Part shown: piece by piece, positions 41,243 through 49,321 of the stretch
Numbering within the stretch: position 1 is the first letter of the stretch
How the letters are laid out: each line of letters opens with the position of its first letter
NCBI RefSeq assembly: GCF_000244975.1
Contig: NZ_CM001440.1
Coordinates: 1,968,325-2,032,324 of the forward strand
Origin: Saccharomonospora cyanea NA-134
GTDB taxonomy: Bacteria; Actinomycetota; Actinomycetes; Mycobacteriales; Pseudonocardiaceae
Direction: 5' to 3'
Length of the DNA: 64,000 nucleotides
Notes under the pieces: model-generated
What the model saw: the letters and a program-made list of their open reading frames with translations, nothing else
What the model was told of the DNA's origin: nothing
Database searches by the model: none
Program-made: the position numbers and the translations under genes

Positions 41243-43681
41243 GTGTCCGTGTCCCCGCATCATCGGGAACCCGACAGCACAATGACGTTCGACCCGCAGA
41301 CCTCGAAGCCGAAGCAGGCCAGGAGCGCCGAGATCGCCGCGGAGCAGGCGTACGTCTCGATGCTCTACGACCGGCTCGACGCCGAGCGCGAGCTCGCCGA
41401 CCGCAGGCTCACCGACACGCTGCGCGCTTCGGGAGGGCCACCGCAGGCGGCGGCCGAACGTGAGGCGGCCACCGCCACCTACAGCGACCGGCTCGCCCAG
41501 CTCAAGTCCGTGGAGCAGGGGTTGTGCTTCGGCAGGCTCGACTTCGCCGAAGGCGCCGCCGACGACGACCCGACCATCTACATCGGCCGTGTCGGCCTGT
41601 TCGACGAGAGCGACGACTACCGTCCGCTGCTCATCGACTGGCGGGCGCCCGTCGCGCGCCCGTTCTACCTCGCCACGGCGGCCTCCCCGGAGGGCGTCCG
41701 CCGCCGCAGGCACATCCGGACGCTGAGCCGCCGGGTCGTCGGCATCGACGACGAAGTGCTGGACCTCGGCGCGGGCGAACACACCGACCACCTCGGTCTC
41801 GCGGGTGAGGCCGCGCTGCTGTCGGCGCTGGAGCGCAGACGCACCGGCGAGATGTCCGACATCGTGTCCACCATCCAGGCGGAGCAGGACCGCATCATCC
41901 GCGCCGACCTGAACGGTGTGCTGGTGGTGCAGGGCGGCCCCGGCACCGGCAAGACCGCCGTGGCGCTCCACCGCGCCGCGTACCTGCTCTACACCTATCG
42001 CAGGCAGCTCACCACGCGCGGTGTGCTCGTCGTCGGGCCCAACAGTACGTTCCTGCGCTACATCGGACAGGTGCTGCCGTCGCTGGGTGAGACGGGCGTG
42101 CTGCTCTCCACCATCGGTGAGCTGTTCCCCGGGCTGTCCGCCACGGGGATCGACAGCCCCGAGGTCGCGGAGATCAAGGGCAGGCTGGAAATGACCGAGG
42201 TGCTCGCGCAGGCCGTGCGGGACCGCCAGACCGTTCCCGATGACGTCCTGGAGGTGCCGGTCGAGGGCGGGGAGGTCCTGGTTCTCGACCGTGAGACGTG
42301 TGAGCGGGCGAGGTCGAAGGCGCGCCAGACGCTGCGGCCCCACAACCTCGCGCGCCGGGTGTTCGTGGACCGACTGCTCGACGCGTTGGCCGACCAGTCG
42401 GTGCGGAAACTCGAGTCGGACGTGCTCGACGACCTGCCCGAGATCCCGCTGGCGGCCGACGAGACGGACAGCGGTCCCATGCTCGACGCGCGCGACCACG
42501 CCACCATCCGCCAGGAACTGGCCGAGGACCCGGCGGTGCAGGCCGCGCTGCAGTCGCTGTGGCCGAAGCTCACCCCGCAGGAGCTGCTCAGCGACCTGCT
42601 CACCGACTCCGAACGCCTGGGCTCGGCCGCCGCGGACGTCCTGGCGGAGGAGGAGTGGCGGACGCTGCTGCGCAGGCCGGGGTCGCTGTGGACGCCCGCC
42701 GACGTGCCGCTGCTGGACGAGCTCGCCGAACTGCTGGGCGAGGACGACACCGAGGCCCGCGCCCGCAGGGAACGGCAGCGCCGTGAGGAACGCGCCTACG
42801 CCGAGGGCGTGCTGCACGTCCTGGAGCAGGACGACGAGATCATCGATGAGGAGGTCGTCCGGGTACGCGACGTCCTCGACGCGGAGCTGCTGGCGGAGCG
42901 GCAGGAGGCCGCCAGTGACCTCACCGCGGCCCAGCGTGCGGCGCTCGACCGCTCCTGGACGTTCGGGCACGTCATCGTCGACGAGGCCCAGGAACTGTCG
43001 GAAATGGACTGGCGGTTGCTCATGCGCCGATGTCCCAGCCGGTCGATGACCTTGGTGGGGGACGTGTCGCAGACCGGATCGGCCGCGGGCACTTCGTCGT
43101 GGGACCGGGTGCTGCGGCCGTACGTCGCCGACCGCTGGCGGTTCCGTGAGCTCACCGTGAACTACCGCACACCCGCCGAGATCATGGAGCTGGCCTCCGC
43201 GGTGCTCGCCGAGATCAACCCTCGGCTGTCCGCCCCCAGGTCGGTGCGCAAGTCCGGCGTCGAGCCTTGGCAGCGATCGAGTTCCTCCGACTCGCTCGCC
43301 GCGGACGTCCGCCGATGGGTGGACGAGGAACTGGCCGCACTCACGCGGGAGCGGGGAGGTGGGACGCTCGCGGTGCTGTGCCCGGATTCCGAGGAGGGAC
43401 GCCTGGCGGCCGAGCTCGCCGGGACGCAGGCCGCCGCGGGACTCGACGACACGGAGGACAACCCGAGGGTGTCCGTGCTCACCGTGGACCGGGCGAAGGG
43501 GCTGGAGTTCGACGCCGTGCTCGTGGTGGACCCGGAGGGCATCGTCGCGGCGTCGCCGCGGGGCCTCAACGACCTGTACGTGGCTCTCACCCGGGCCACT
43601 CAGCGGTTGGGCATCGTCCACACGGCATCGCCGATGCCCGCACTCTCAGGCGAGCAAAGGTCCTCGTCGGCGGCCGGATAG
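41243..43681 (+). CDS. HelD/HelR-like RNA polymerase-recycling ATPase
   Basis: An 812-residue UvrD-like SF1 protein. It has an N-terminal coiled-coil arm (about residues 20-100, EIAAEQAYVSMLYDRLDAER), Walker A QGGPGTGKTAVALHR (about 230), Walker B VIVDEAQELS (about 577), and a C-terminal motor half with LTVDRAKGLEFDAVLVVDP. These features, and the segment between the motor halves without typical helicase DNA motifs, match actinobacterial HelD, which removes RNA polymerase from nonproductive or rifampicin-bound complexes. GTG at 41243 is used; ATG at 41282 is an alternative. Neither has a good ribosome-binding site. Rifamycin resistance is possible but not shown. Confidence 0.82.
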   Translation: MSVSPHHREPDSTMTFDPQTSKPKQARSAEIAAEQAYVSMLYDRLDAERELADRRLTDTLRASGGPPQAAAEREAATATYSDRLAQLKSVEQGLCFGRLDFAEGAADDDPTIYIGRVGLFDESDDYRPLLIDWRAPVARPFYLATAASPEGVRRRRHIRTLSRRVVGIDDEVLDLGAGEHTDHLGLAGEAALLSALERRRTGEMSDIVSTIQAEQDRIIRADLNGVLVVQGGPGTGKTAVALHRAAYLLYTYRRQLTTRGVLVVGPNSTFLRYIGQVLPSLGETGVLLSTIGELFPGLSATGIDSPEVAEIKGRLEMTEVLAQAVRDRQTVPDDVLEVPVEGGEVLVLDRETCERARSKARQTLRPHNLARRVFVDRLLDALADQSVRKLESDVLDDLPEIPLAADETDSGPMLDARDHATIRQELAEDPAVQAALQSLWPKLTPQELLSDLLTDSERLGSAAADVLAEEEWRTLLRRPGSLWTPADVPLLDELAELLGEDDTEARARRERQRREERAYAEGVLHVLEQDDEIIDEEVVRVRDVLDAELLAERQEAASDLTAAQRAALDRSWTFGHVIVDEAQELSEMDWRLLMRRCPSRSMTLVGDVSQTGSAAGTSSWDRVLRPYVADRWRFRELTVNYRTPAEIMELASAVLAEINPRLSAPRSVRKSGVEPWQRSSSSDSLAADVRRWVDEELAALTRERGGGTLAVLCPDSEEGRLAAELAGTQAAAGLDDTEDNPRVSVLTVDRAKGLEFDAVLVVDPEGIVAASPRGLNDLYVALTRATQRLGIVHTASPMPALSGEQRSSSAAG

Positions 43682-43684
43682 GGT
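43679..43684 (+). promoter_or_regulatory. Probable -10 hexamer TAGGGT of the FKBP gene
   Basis: TAGGGT is 7 nt before the ATG at 43692 and overlaps the helD stop codon. It fits a leaderless mRNA. Confidence 0.45.
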
Positions 43685-43691
43685 GTCAACC

Positions 43692-44303
43692 ATGCGCAAC
43701 GCTGGCAAGATCATTACCGTGGCGGCCGTCGCCGCGGCGCTCGCGGCGTGCTCGCCGCCGAACGAGCAGCCCTCGGACCTGCCTCCAGGAGCCGACACCA
43801 CGCCGTCGGAGCAGGCGGCGCAGCCCGCACAGGGCACCCAGCGGCCGACGTCGCCCACGTCGCCGCAGGGCGACCAGGGCGAGGCCTGCACGGCCGAGGA
43901 CATCGAGGTCGCTCAGGCCGGTGAAGGCGAGGGCTACCAGGTCACGATCCCCCAGGACTGTGCGGCGCCGACCGAGTTGCTGACCCGCGAGCTGCAGCCC
44001 GGCACCGGTCAGCCCGCCGCCGAGGGCGACCAGCTCGACGTCGACTACTCGATCGTTTCGTGGTCGGACGGCGAGGTGAAGGAGAACTCCTTCGGCGAGC
44101 TCGGTGTGCTGAGCGTCCAGCTCGGTGAGCAGCAGCCGGGATTCGAGGGGTGGAACGAGGCGTTGCAGGGTGCCCAGGAGGGCACGCGGCGTCTGGTCGT
44201 CGTGCCCCAGGACATGGGCTTCGCCCAGGACAGCGACCACCCCCTGGCCGGCGAGACCCTCGTGGTGGTCGCCGAGGTCGTGGACATCGCGCCGCAGCAG
44301 TGA
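43692..44303 (+). CDS. Lipoprotein FKBP-type peptidyl-prolyl isomerase
   Basis: A 203-residue exported protein. The signal peptide MRNAGKIITVAAVAAALAAC ends in a lipobox with Cys20, so the mature protein should be lipid-anchored. A Pro/Gln/Thr-rich linker (about residues 21-60) leads to an FKBP domain (about 100-203) with GDQLDVDYSIVSWSDGE, QPGFEGWNEALQGAQEGTRR and a C-terminal strand. It probably helps fold proteins outside the membrane. It begins 10 bases after the helD-like gene but seems to have its own promoter. Confidence 0.82.
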   Translation: MRNAGKIITVAAVAAALAACSPPNEQPSDLPPGADTTPSEQAAQPAQGTQRPTSPTSPQGDQGEACTAEDIEVAQAGEGEGYQVTIPQDCAAPTELLTRELQPGTGQPAAEGDQLDVDYSIVSWSDGEVKENSFGELGVLSVQLGEQQPGFEGWNEALQGAQEGTRRLVVVPQDMGFAQDSDHPLAGETLVVVAEVVDIAPQQ

Positions 44304-44316
44304 CCCACCTGCCCGC

Positions 44317-44358
44317 GTCGTGAGTGGACGTGGCGTTTCCCGCCCGTCCACTCACGAC
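44317..44358. terminator. Bidirectional terminator between FKBP and quinone oxidoreductase genes
   Basis: A 14-bp perfect stem (44317-44330 with 44345-44358) that continues inward by a 4-bp GGCG/CGCC pair after a one-base bulge, leaving a TTTCC loop. It lies exactly between the two convergent stops. Confidence 0.75.
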
Positions 44359-44365
44359 ACGCGCG

Positions 44366-45337
44366 TCAGGGCAGCAGCAGCACCTTGCCGGTGGTACGGC
44401 GTCCTTCCAGATCCTCGTGGGCCTTCCGGGCGTCGGTCAGCGCGTACCGCGCGCCGATCCGGACGGTCAGCCGTCCCTTGGCGAGTCCGTCGAACAACTC
44501 GCCGACCCGCCACTCGAGTTCCTGCCGGGTGCGCGTGTAGTCGGCGCTCGTGGGACGCGTGAGGAACAACGAACCGCCCTTGTTGAGACGTTGCGGGTCG
44601 ATCGGGGGCACCGGCCCGCTCGCCGCGCCGAACAGCGCGAGAAGGCCGCGCGGACGCAGGCAGGACAGGCTGCCCTCGTAGGTCGAGGCGCCGACGCCGT
44701 CGTACACCACGTCGACGCCCTCGCCGTGGGTCAACTCGCGAGTGACGGTCACGAAGTCCTGCTCGGTGTAGCGGATGACCTCGTCGGCACCGGTGTCACG
44801 GGCCAGCCGCTCCTTCTCCGGTGTCGACACCGTGCCGATCACCCGCGCTCCCCGGGCTTTCGCCAACTGCGTGAGAAGCAGCCCGACACCACCCGCCGCC
44901 GCATGCACCAGCACGGTCTCACCCTCCCTGACGGGATGGGTGGACGCGGTGAGGTAGTGCGCGGTGATGCCCTGCAGCATGACCGCGGCCGCCGTCTCCT
45001 CCGACACACCCTCGGGAATCCTCACCGCGACGTCGGCGGGCACGACGGTCTGCCCGGCGTAGCTACCCGGCACTCCCTGCCAGGCCACCCGGTCGCCTAC
45101 CGAGAGTTCGGTGACCCCGTCACCCACCGCGACCACCCGGCCCGCGCCCTCCATACCCGGCGTGTAGGGCAGGGGCACCGGGTAGATGCCACCGCGCTGG
45201 TAGGTGTCGATGTAGTTGACCCCGGCCGCGACCACCTCGACCAGGATCTCCCCCGGTCCTGGCGCCGTGACGTCGATGTCGGCGACGTCGAGCACCTCCG
45301 GTCCTCCGGTCCGTTCGATGCGGATCGCCGTGACCAT
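44366..45337 (-). CDS. NADPH:quinone oxidoreductase, zeta-crystallin type
   Basis: A 323-residue medium-chain dehydrogenase without the catalytic zinc ligands, of the QOR family. AAGVNYIDTYQRGGIYPVPL opens the catalytic domain; VLVHAAAGGVGLLLTQLAK is the NADPH-binding fold; ADEVIRYTEQDFVTVTRELT and FLTRPTSADYTRTRQEL are family segments. It reduces quinones by one- or two-electron transfer with NADPH. The ATG at 45337 has a strong AGGAGGAG site. It is divergent from the membrane-protein gene at 45452. Confidence 0.92.
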   Translation of the reverse strand: MVTAIRIERTGGPEVLDVADIDVTAPGPGEILVEVVAAGVNYIDTYQRGGIYPVPLPYTPGMEGAGRVVAVGDGVTELSVGDRVAWQGVPGSYAGQTVVPADVAVRIPEGVSEETAAAVMLQGITAHYLTASTHPVREGETVLVHAAAGGVGLLLTQLAKARGARVIGTVSTPEKERLARDTGADEVIRYTEQDFVTVTRELTHGEGVDVVYDGVGASTYEGSLSCLRPRGLLALFGAASGPVPPIDPQRLNKGGSLFLTRPTSADYTRTRQELEWRVGELFDGLAKGRLTVRIGARYALTDARKAHEDLEGRRTTGKVLLLP

Positions 45338-45451
45338 GCGTGTCCTCCTCCTGATCCGTGTGGTTGTGTGACCTCCACTCAACACGATCTTCTTCGGGAA
45401 CCGAGGGCGGCGTCGTCGGCGTACCCTGATGAATGCGACGTACCTCATCGC

Positions 45452-46426
45452 GTGACGTCTTCGGGAATCGCACGCGCCGTCTCGGCGCTGGTCTTCAACG
45501 TGGTACTGCCTGTCGCTCTCGGATTCACGGCGGCGTTCCTCTTCGCCGCCTCGGCGGCGCTGCAACGCCGCGCGGTGTTGCACGCGGCCGATTCCGACTC
45601 CGAGCACCGGGCCAGCACTCACCGGCTTCCCGTGCTGTGGCTGTTCCGACGGCTGCTGCGGCAGCGGGTGTGGCTCGCGGGGTGGACCACGAACCTCGGG
45701 GGGTTCGCCAGTCAGGCCGCCGCGTTGCACTTCGGCTCGGTCGCTCTGGTGCAACCGCTGCTGGTGACCCAGTTGCTCTTCGCGCTGCCCATGGCGTCCG
45801 CGGCCGTGCGCCGATGGCCTCCGTTGCGGGACTGGCTCGCCGCTCTCGCCATCACCGGTGGTGTGGCGCTGTTCCTGTCCGTGGAGGGTGCGGCGCCGAT
45901 GGAGGGCGAGCCGGACCGCGATCGGCTCGTGATCGCGGTCGTGGTGGCCGCGCTCACGATCGTCACGCTGTTGCAGATCGCCCAGCATCAGGGACCGCTC
46001 GCCTACAGCGCGCTCGTCGCCGCGGGCGCGGGAATCTGCTACGCGATGAGCGCCGCCATGATGAAGCTCACCGCGGACAGCCTGGCCGACGAGGGAGTGG
46101 CCGCGACGGCCAAGGACTGGCCGGGTTACCTGCTCGCCGTCACGACGTTGTCGGGGCTCGTCCTCGGCCACCAGGCCTACGGGTCGGGTTCCCTCTCGGC
46201 GGCGGTGGCCGTGATGTCCACCGTGAACCCCGGTGTGAGCTTCACGATCGGACTGCTGGTGTTCAACGCCGTGCCCTCCACCGAACCGGGCCCGCTCGCC
46301 GCCGTGGGCGTGGCGGGCGTCCTGCTGGTCGTCGGCGCGCTCGGCCTGGCGCACTCGCCTGCTGTGAGGTTAGAGACACGTAGCACCGCGACACACGGAG
46401 TTTACCCCATTCGAGGTAACGTTTAG
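45452..46426 (+). CDS. DMT-family membrane protein, about ten helices
   Basis: A 324-residue protein of ten hydrophobic helices resembling DMT-type transporters of the DUF-annotated actinobacterial subfamily (DMT family transporter): FNVVLPVALGFTAAFLFAAS, ALHFGSVALVQPLLVTQLL, and GICYAMSAAMMKLTADSL. The first TM begins soon after the GTG at 45452. The TACCCT hexamer at 45422-45427 would give a short leader of about 18 nt. Substrate unknown. The next gene starts 16-103 bases downstream, depending on start choice. Confidence 0.72.
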   Translation: MTSSGIARAVSALVFNVVLPVALGFTAAFLFAASAALQRRAVLHAADSDSEHRASTHRLPVLWLFRRLLRQRVWLAGWTTNLGGFASQAAALHFGSVALVQPLLVTQLLFALPMASAAVRRWPPLRDWLAALAITGGVALFLSVEGAAPMEGEPDRDRLVIAVVVAALTIVTLLQIAQHQGPLAYSALVAAGAGICYAMSAAMMKLTADSLADEGVAATAKDWPGYLLAVTTLSGLVLGHQAYGSGSLSAAVAVMSTVNPGVSFTIGLLVFNAVPSTEPGPLAAVGVAGVLLVVGALGLAHSPAVRLETRSTATHGVYPIRGNV

Positions 46427-46529
46427 GACACGGCCCGGGCGGGTGAGTCATCCTGGCGATGAGGACACGTCCGCCCGGCGTCACGGCCGTTCCCCCCGGC
46501 CCTGGCCCCGACCCGAAAGATCCCTCATC

Positions 46530-47225
46530 GTGCCCCACAACGCTTCGGATTCGTCCGACGACCGGCGCCTGGTCATCGAGATCCCGCACCTGCGGGCCAC
46601 CATCACCCACGCCGTCGTGCTGGCACTGGAAACGGCGGTCGTGCCCACGCTGCTGTTCATGCTGCTGCTGAACGTGGCCGGCCTCGTCCCCGGGCTGGTG
46701 GCGGTTCTCGGCTGGAGCGCGTTCGTCATCGGTATGCGCAGGCTGCTGCGCCGCCAGGTGCCGCACACGCTCCTGCTGGCCACCGGCATGCTGGTGGCCA
46801 GAGCACTGTTCGCGCTCGTCACGTCCAGCGCCGTCGTCTACGTGCTCCAACCGGTCGTCGGATCGGTGTTCATGTTCCTGCTGTTCGTCGGCAGCGCGAT
46901 GCTCGGCAAGCCAATCACGGCGCGGCTCGCCCGCGACTTCGTGCACCTACCGGCCGAACTCTTCGCCCACCAGCGGGTGCAGAAGGTGTTCGTCAACGTC
47001 GCCCTCATGTGGGGCGGGTCGCGGTTGCTCGACGGCGCCATGACCCTCGCGTTCCTGCAGTGGAGCGTCGACGCCGGGTTGTTCTCCCGTGGCGTGCTCA
47101 GCGGCCTGTTGACGGCGCTCACCATCGCGATCTGCGCAGGACACGGTTGGCGCTCGTTGCGTTCACTGCCTGACGTGACCCTCCGGCTCGGCCGCAAGCC
47201 CACCCCCGCACCCGTGCCCGCCTGA
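46530..47225 (+). CDS. VC0807-family membrane protein
   Basis: A 231-residue membrane protein with about six helices of the type annotated VC0807 family/septation protein A-like: RATITHAVVLALETAVVPTLLF, ITARLARDFVHLPAELF and LMWGGSRLLDGAMTLAFLQW. Function is not known. The GTG at 46530 is chosen because the 29 residues from the alternative GTG at 46443 are an Arg/Pro-rich stretch without hydrophobic or family character, but neither start has a good ribosome-binding site. It follows the DMT gene on the same strand. Confidence 0.65.
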   Translation: MPHNASDSSDDRRLVIEIPHLRATITHAVVLALETAVVPTLLFMLLLNVAGLVPGLVAVLGWSAFVIGMRRLLRRQVPHTLLLATGMLVARALFALVTSSAVVYVLQPVVGSVFMFLLFVGSAMLGKPITARLARDFVHLPAELFAHQRVQKVFVNVALMWGGSRLLDGAMTLAFLQWSVDAGLFSRGVLSGLLTALTIAICAGHGWRSLRSLPDVTLRLGRKPTPAPVPA

Positions 47226-47285
47226 TCCGCGCCGCCGCCGTCACCCTGCCGATCGCGCGTGTGCGCGGCACCGTCCGGTGCGTGG

Positions 47286-47291
47286 TATACG
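47286..47291 (+). promoter_or_regulatory. Probable -10 hexamer TATACG of the PAP2 gene
   Basis: TATACG is 6 nt before the GTG at 47298. The first five bases fit the -10 pattern; the last does not. It favours the 47298 start over the 13-residue longer start at 47259. Confidence 0.4.
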
Positions 47292-47297
47292 GAGGGT

Positions 47298-48434
47298 GTG
47301 CTCACGGCAGGGTCGGTGACGGGCACCACCCCAGGCCCCACCGGCAAACGGCGGCGCCGGCGTCCGAGGTGGTGGGTCGAGATCCTGCTCGGACTCGTCC
47401 TCTTCGGCGTGTATTCGCTGCTGGGTGGGCTCCCGCTGCCCGGACACGACCGGCGGGCCGTCACCAACGGTGAGGACATCCTCGCTCTGGAGGCCGCGCT
47501 CCACACCGACTTCGAGCGGTCGGTGAACCACTGGATCGCCGACCGTGGCTGGCTCACGATCGTGGCCAACTACGAGTACGCGTTCAGCTATCTCGCCGTC
47601 ACGCTGATCACGCTGGTGTGGCTGTATCGGCGCAGGCCCGAACACTACGTGTGGGGGCGCAACGCGTTCGTGGCCGTCAACCTCGTCGCGATCCTGTGCT
47701 TCTGGCTGTATCCGGTGGCGCCACCGCGGCTGCTGCCCGGAGCCGGATTCCTCGACACCGTGCGGTTGGGCGGAACCTGGGGCTCGTGGGGCTCTCCCAT
47801 GGTCGAGGGCGCGAACCAGCTCGCTGCCATGCCTTCGCTGCACCTCGGCTGGGCGCTGTGGGCTTCGGTGGCCCTCGCGCGCGCCGGTGCCCCATGCGCG
47901 GCACAGGTGGCCAGCGCCGGGCACGTGTTCGTGACGTTCGTGGTGATCGTGGCCACGGGGAACCACTACTGGCTGGACGCCCTCGGTGGCGTGGTCGTGG
48001 TCTGGTTGGGAGCCCGGGCCGCCGACGCTCTCGGTGGTCGGTCGGTGACGTGGGCCGCTTCCTCCCGGCGAACGCTGTGGCGGCCGCGTCGGCCGCCCTA
48101 CACTGACGCCGTGACTGAGACCGCAACCGACGCCACAGCCCCAGTCCCCGTGAAGCCCGCGCAGCTGGCCGCCGCTCGCGCGTTCGTCACCGAACACGGT
48201 AAGCCCGTGAAGGCCGTCGTCCAGCGCATCGGGCGTGCCGGAGCGAGGGTCGTGCTCGTGGGCGACGACGGTGCCCTCGGCGACGTCGTGGTGCCGAGCG
48301 TCGAGACGGGCGAGGCGCTGATCGAGGCGGTCGACGGGGTGGAAGCCGCCGAGTGGGACGCCGAGACCGTGGGCGCCACGGTGATCGGCGCCGAGCACCG
48401 CAGGCGGATGGCCGGTCCGCTGGCCCGCCGGTGA
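47298..48434 (+). CDS. PAP2-type membrane phosphatase/transferase with in-frame C-terminal extension
   Basis: About 270 residues form a six-helix PAP2 protein of the inositolphosphotransferase-like type: the active-site blocks are MPSLHLGWALW and GNHYWLDALGG. It probably acts on lipid phosphates or transfers a head group in the membrane; the substrate is unknown. No stop codon follows the PAP2 part; the frame runs on through an extra 107 residues that look like an independent small protein with its own start at 48111. The whole may be a 378-residue fusion, or only the first part may be used if translation initiates separately downstream. Start choice: GTG at 47298. Confidence 0.68.
   Translation: MLTAGSVTGTTPGPTGKRRRRRPRWWVEILLGLVLFGVYSLLGGLPLPGHDRRAVTNGEDILALEAALHTDFERSVNHWIADRGWLTIVANYEYAFSYLAVTLITLVWLYRRRPEHYVWGRNAFVAVNLVAILCFWLYPVAPPRLLPGAGFLDTVRLGGTWGSWGSPMVEGANQLAAMPSLHLGWALWASVALARAGAPCAAQVASAGHVFVTFVVIVATGNHYWLDALGGVVVVWLGARAADALGGRSVTWAASSRRTLWRPRRPPYTDAVTETATDATAPVPVKPAQLAAARAFVTEHGKPVKAVVQRIGRAGARVVLVGDDGALGDVVVPSVETGEALIEAVDGVEAAEWDAETVGATVIGAEHRRRMAGPLARR
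48099..48104 (+). promoter_or_regulatory. TACACT hexamer inside the PAP2 frame
   Basis: TACACT stands 6 nt before the internal GTG at 48111 and is identical to the rpe hexamer. It suggests an internal promoter and leaderless start for the small protein. Confidence 0.45.
48111..48434 (+). CDS. Small basic protein (107 aa) coupled to an ATP-grasp gene
   Basis: In frame with the upstream PAP2 gene but probably translated from its own GTG. The sequence AQLAAARAFVTEHGKPVKAV (about residues 16-35) is Ala/Lys-rich; VVLVGDDGALGDVVVPSVE follows; the end is MAGPLARR. It has no membrane helix and I do not recognise a family. It has a small-protein composition of the type kept near actinobacterial ATP-grasp genes. 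Its stop overlaps the ATP-grasp start by GTGA, so the two are coupled. Confidence 0.5.
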   Translation: MTETATDATAPVPVKPAQLAAARAFVTEHGKPVKAVVQRIGRAGARVVLVGDDGALGDVVVPSVETGEALIEAVDGVEAAEWDAETVGATVIGAEHRRRMAGPLARR

Positions 48435-49303
48435 CCGCACGGGTACTGTTCGCAGGCTGCAGGAAGCTGCCCGAGGGCTCGGGCGACGAACACGCCGTCA
48501 TTCGGGCGCTCACCGACGCTGGCGTGGAGTCGCGCTGGGCGGTGTGGGACGACGGCGACGTCGACTTCACCGCCGCCGACCTGGTCGTGCTGAGGGCGAC
48601 CTGGGACTACTCCGGGCGCCGGGACGAGTTCCTCGCGTGGTGTGACAGTGTGCCGCACCTGCGTAACTCCGCCGCCGTGGCGCGGTGGAACACCGACAAA
48701 CGCTACCTGCTCGATCTCGCCGAGGCCGGTGTGCCGATCGTGCCCACCGACCTGGTGGAGATCGGGGACACCGCGTGCTGGCCCGACGGGGAGTACGTGG
48801 TGAAACCGGTCGTCGGTGCCGGATCGTTGGGGGCGAGGAGGTTCGGGCCGGGAGATCGGGACCGCGCCGCCGAGCACCTGCGCGACCTGCACGCGGACGG
48901 CCGCGCGGCTCTCGTGCAGCCCTACCAGGCTCACGTGGACGCCCACGGCGAGACCGCGCTCGTGTTTATCGGCGGGGTGTACTCGCACGCGTTCACCAAG
49001 GCGGCCATGCTGACCGGTGTCCACCGGGACGGCACGGGTGTCTCCGGGGCCGAGAAGCTCACGGCGGCCCGGCCGGAGCCCGCTCACCGGAGGGCCGCCG
49101 AGGAGGCGCTGGACGCGGCCATCGGGCTGCTGGGCGTCACGCGGTCCGACCTGCTGTACGCGCGGGTGGACGTGGTGACCGGCAACGACGGTGCCCCGCT
49201 GTTGCTCGAACTGGAGCTGACGGAGCCGTACCTGGGCTTCGCCCACGCCGACTCCGCCGCTTCCTCGCGGTTCGCCGCCGCCGTTCGCGCCCAGCTCGAC
49301 TGA
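48431..49303 (+). CDS. ATP-grasp domain protein
   Basis: A 290-residue ATP-dependent ligase-like protein. An N-terminal domain (LFAGCRKLPEGSGDEHAVI) is followed by the ATP-grasp fold with EYVVKPVVGAGSLGARRF (nucleotide-binding loop) and LLLELELTEPYLGF (metal-binding Glu residues). Family members join a carboxylate to an amine or thiol; relatives include RimK-like and cycloserine-type ligases. The substrate is unknown. The GTG overlaps the preceding small-protein stop. A 13-bp hairpin spans the stop codon at the 3' end. Confidence 0.75.
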   Translation: MTARVLFAGCRKLPEGSGDEHAVIRALTDAGVESRWAVWDDGDVDFTAADLVVLRATWDYSGRRDEFLAWCDSVPHLRNSAAVARWNTDKRYLLDLAEAGVPIVPTDLVEIGDTACWPDGEYVVKPVVGAGSLGARRFGPGDRDRAAEHLRDLHADGRAALVQPYQAHVDAHGETALVFIGGVYSHAFTKAAMLTGVHRDGTGVSGAEKLTAARPEPAHRRAAEEALDAAIGLLGVTRSDLLYARVDVVTGNDGAPLLLELELTEPYLGFAHADSAASSRFAAAVRAQLD

Positions 49304-49316
49304 GCGCGAACGGCGG
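49278..49316. terminator. Stem-loop spanning the ATP-grasp stop codon
   Basis: A perfect 13-bp stem (49278-49290 with 49304-49316) and 13-nt loop that includes the TGA. It separates the ATP-grasp gene from the convergent desaturase gene, whose stop is 6 bases away. Confidence 0.7.
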
Positions 49317-49321
49317 AGGGG

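Noticed and set aside
41177-43621. Long minus-strand ORF of 814 residues opposite the helD-like gene
   Set aside because: A typical shadow frame of a GC-rich gene: His/Arg/Gly-rich with no family motif.
44366-46354. A 662-residue antisense-extended quinone oxidoreductase
   Set aside because: The first 340 residues are the reverse of the membrane-protein gene. A strong ribosome-binding site fixes the start at 45337.
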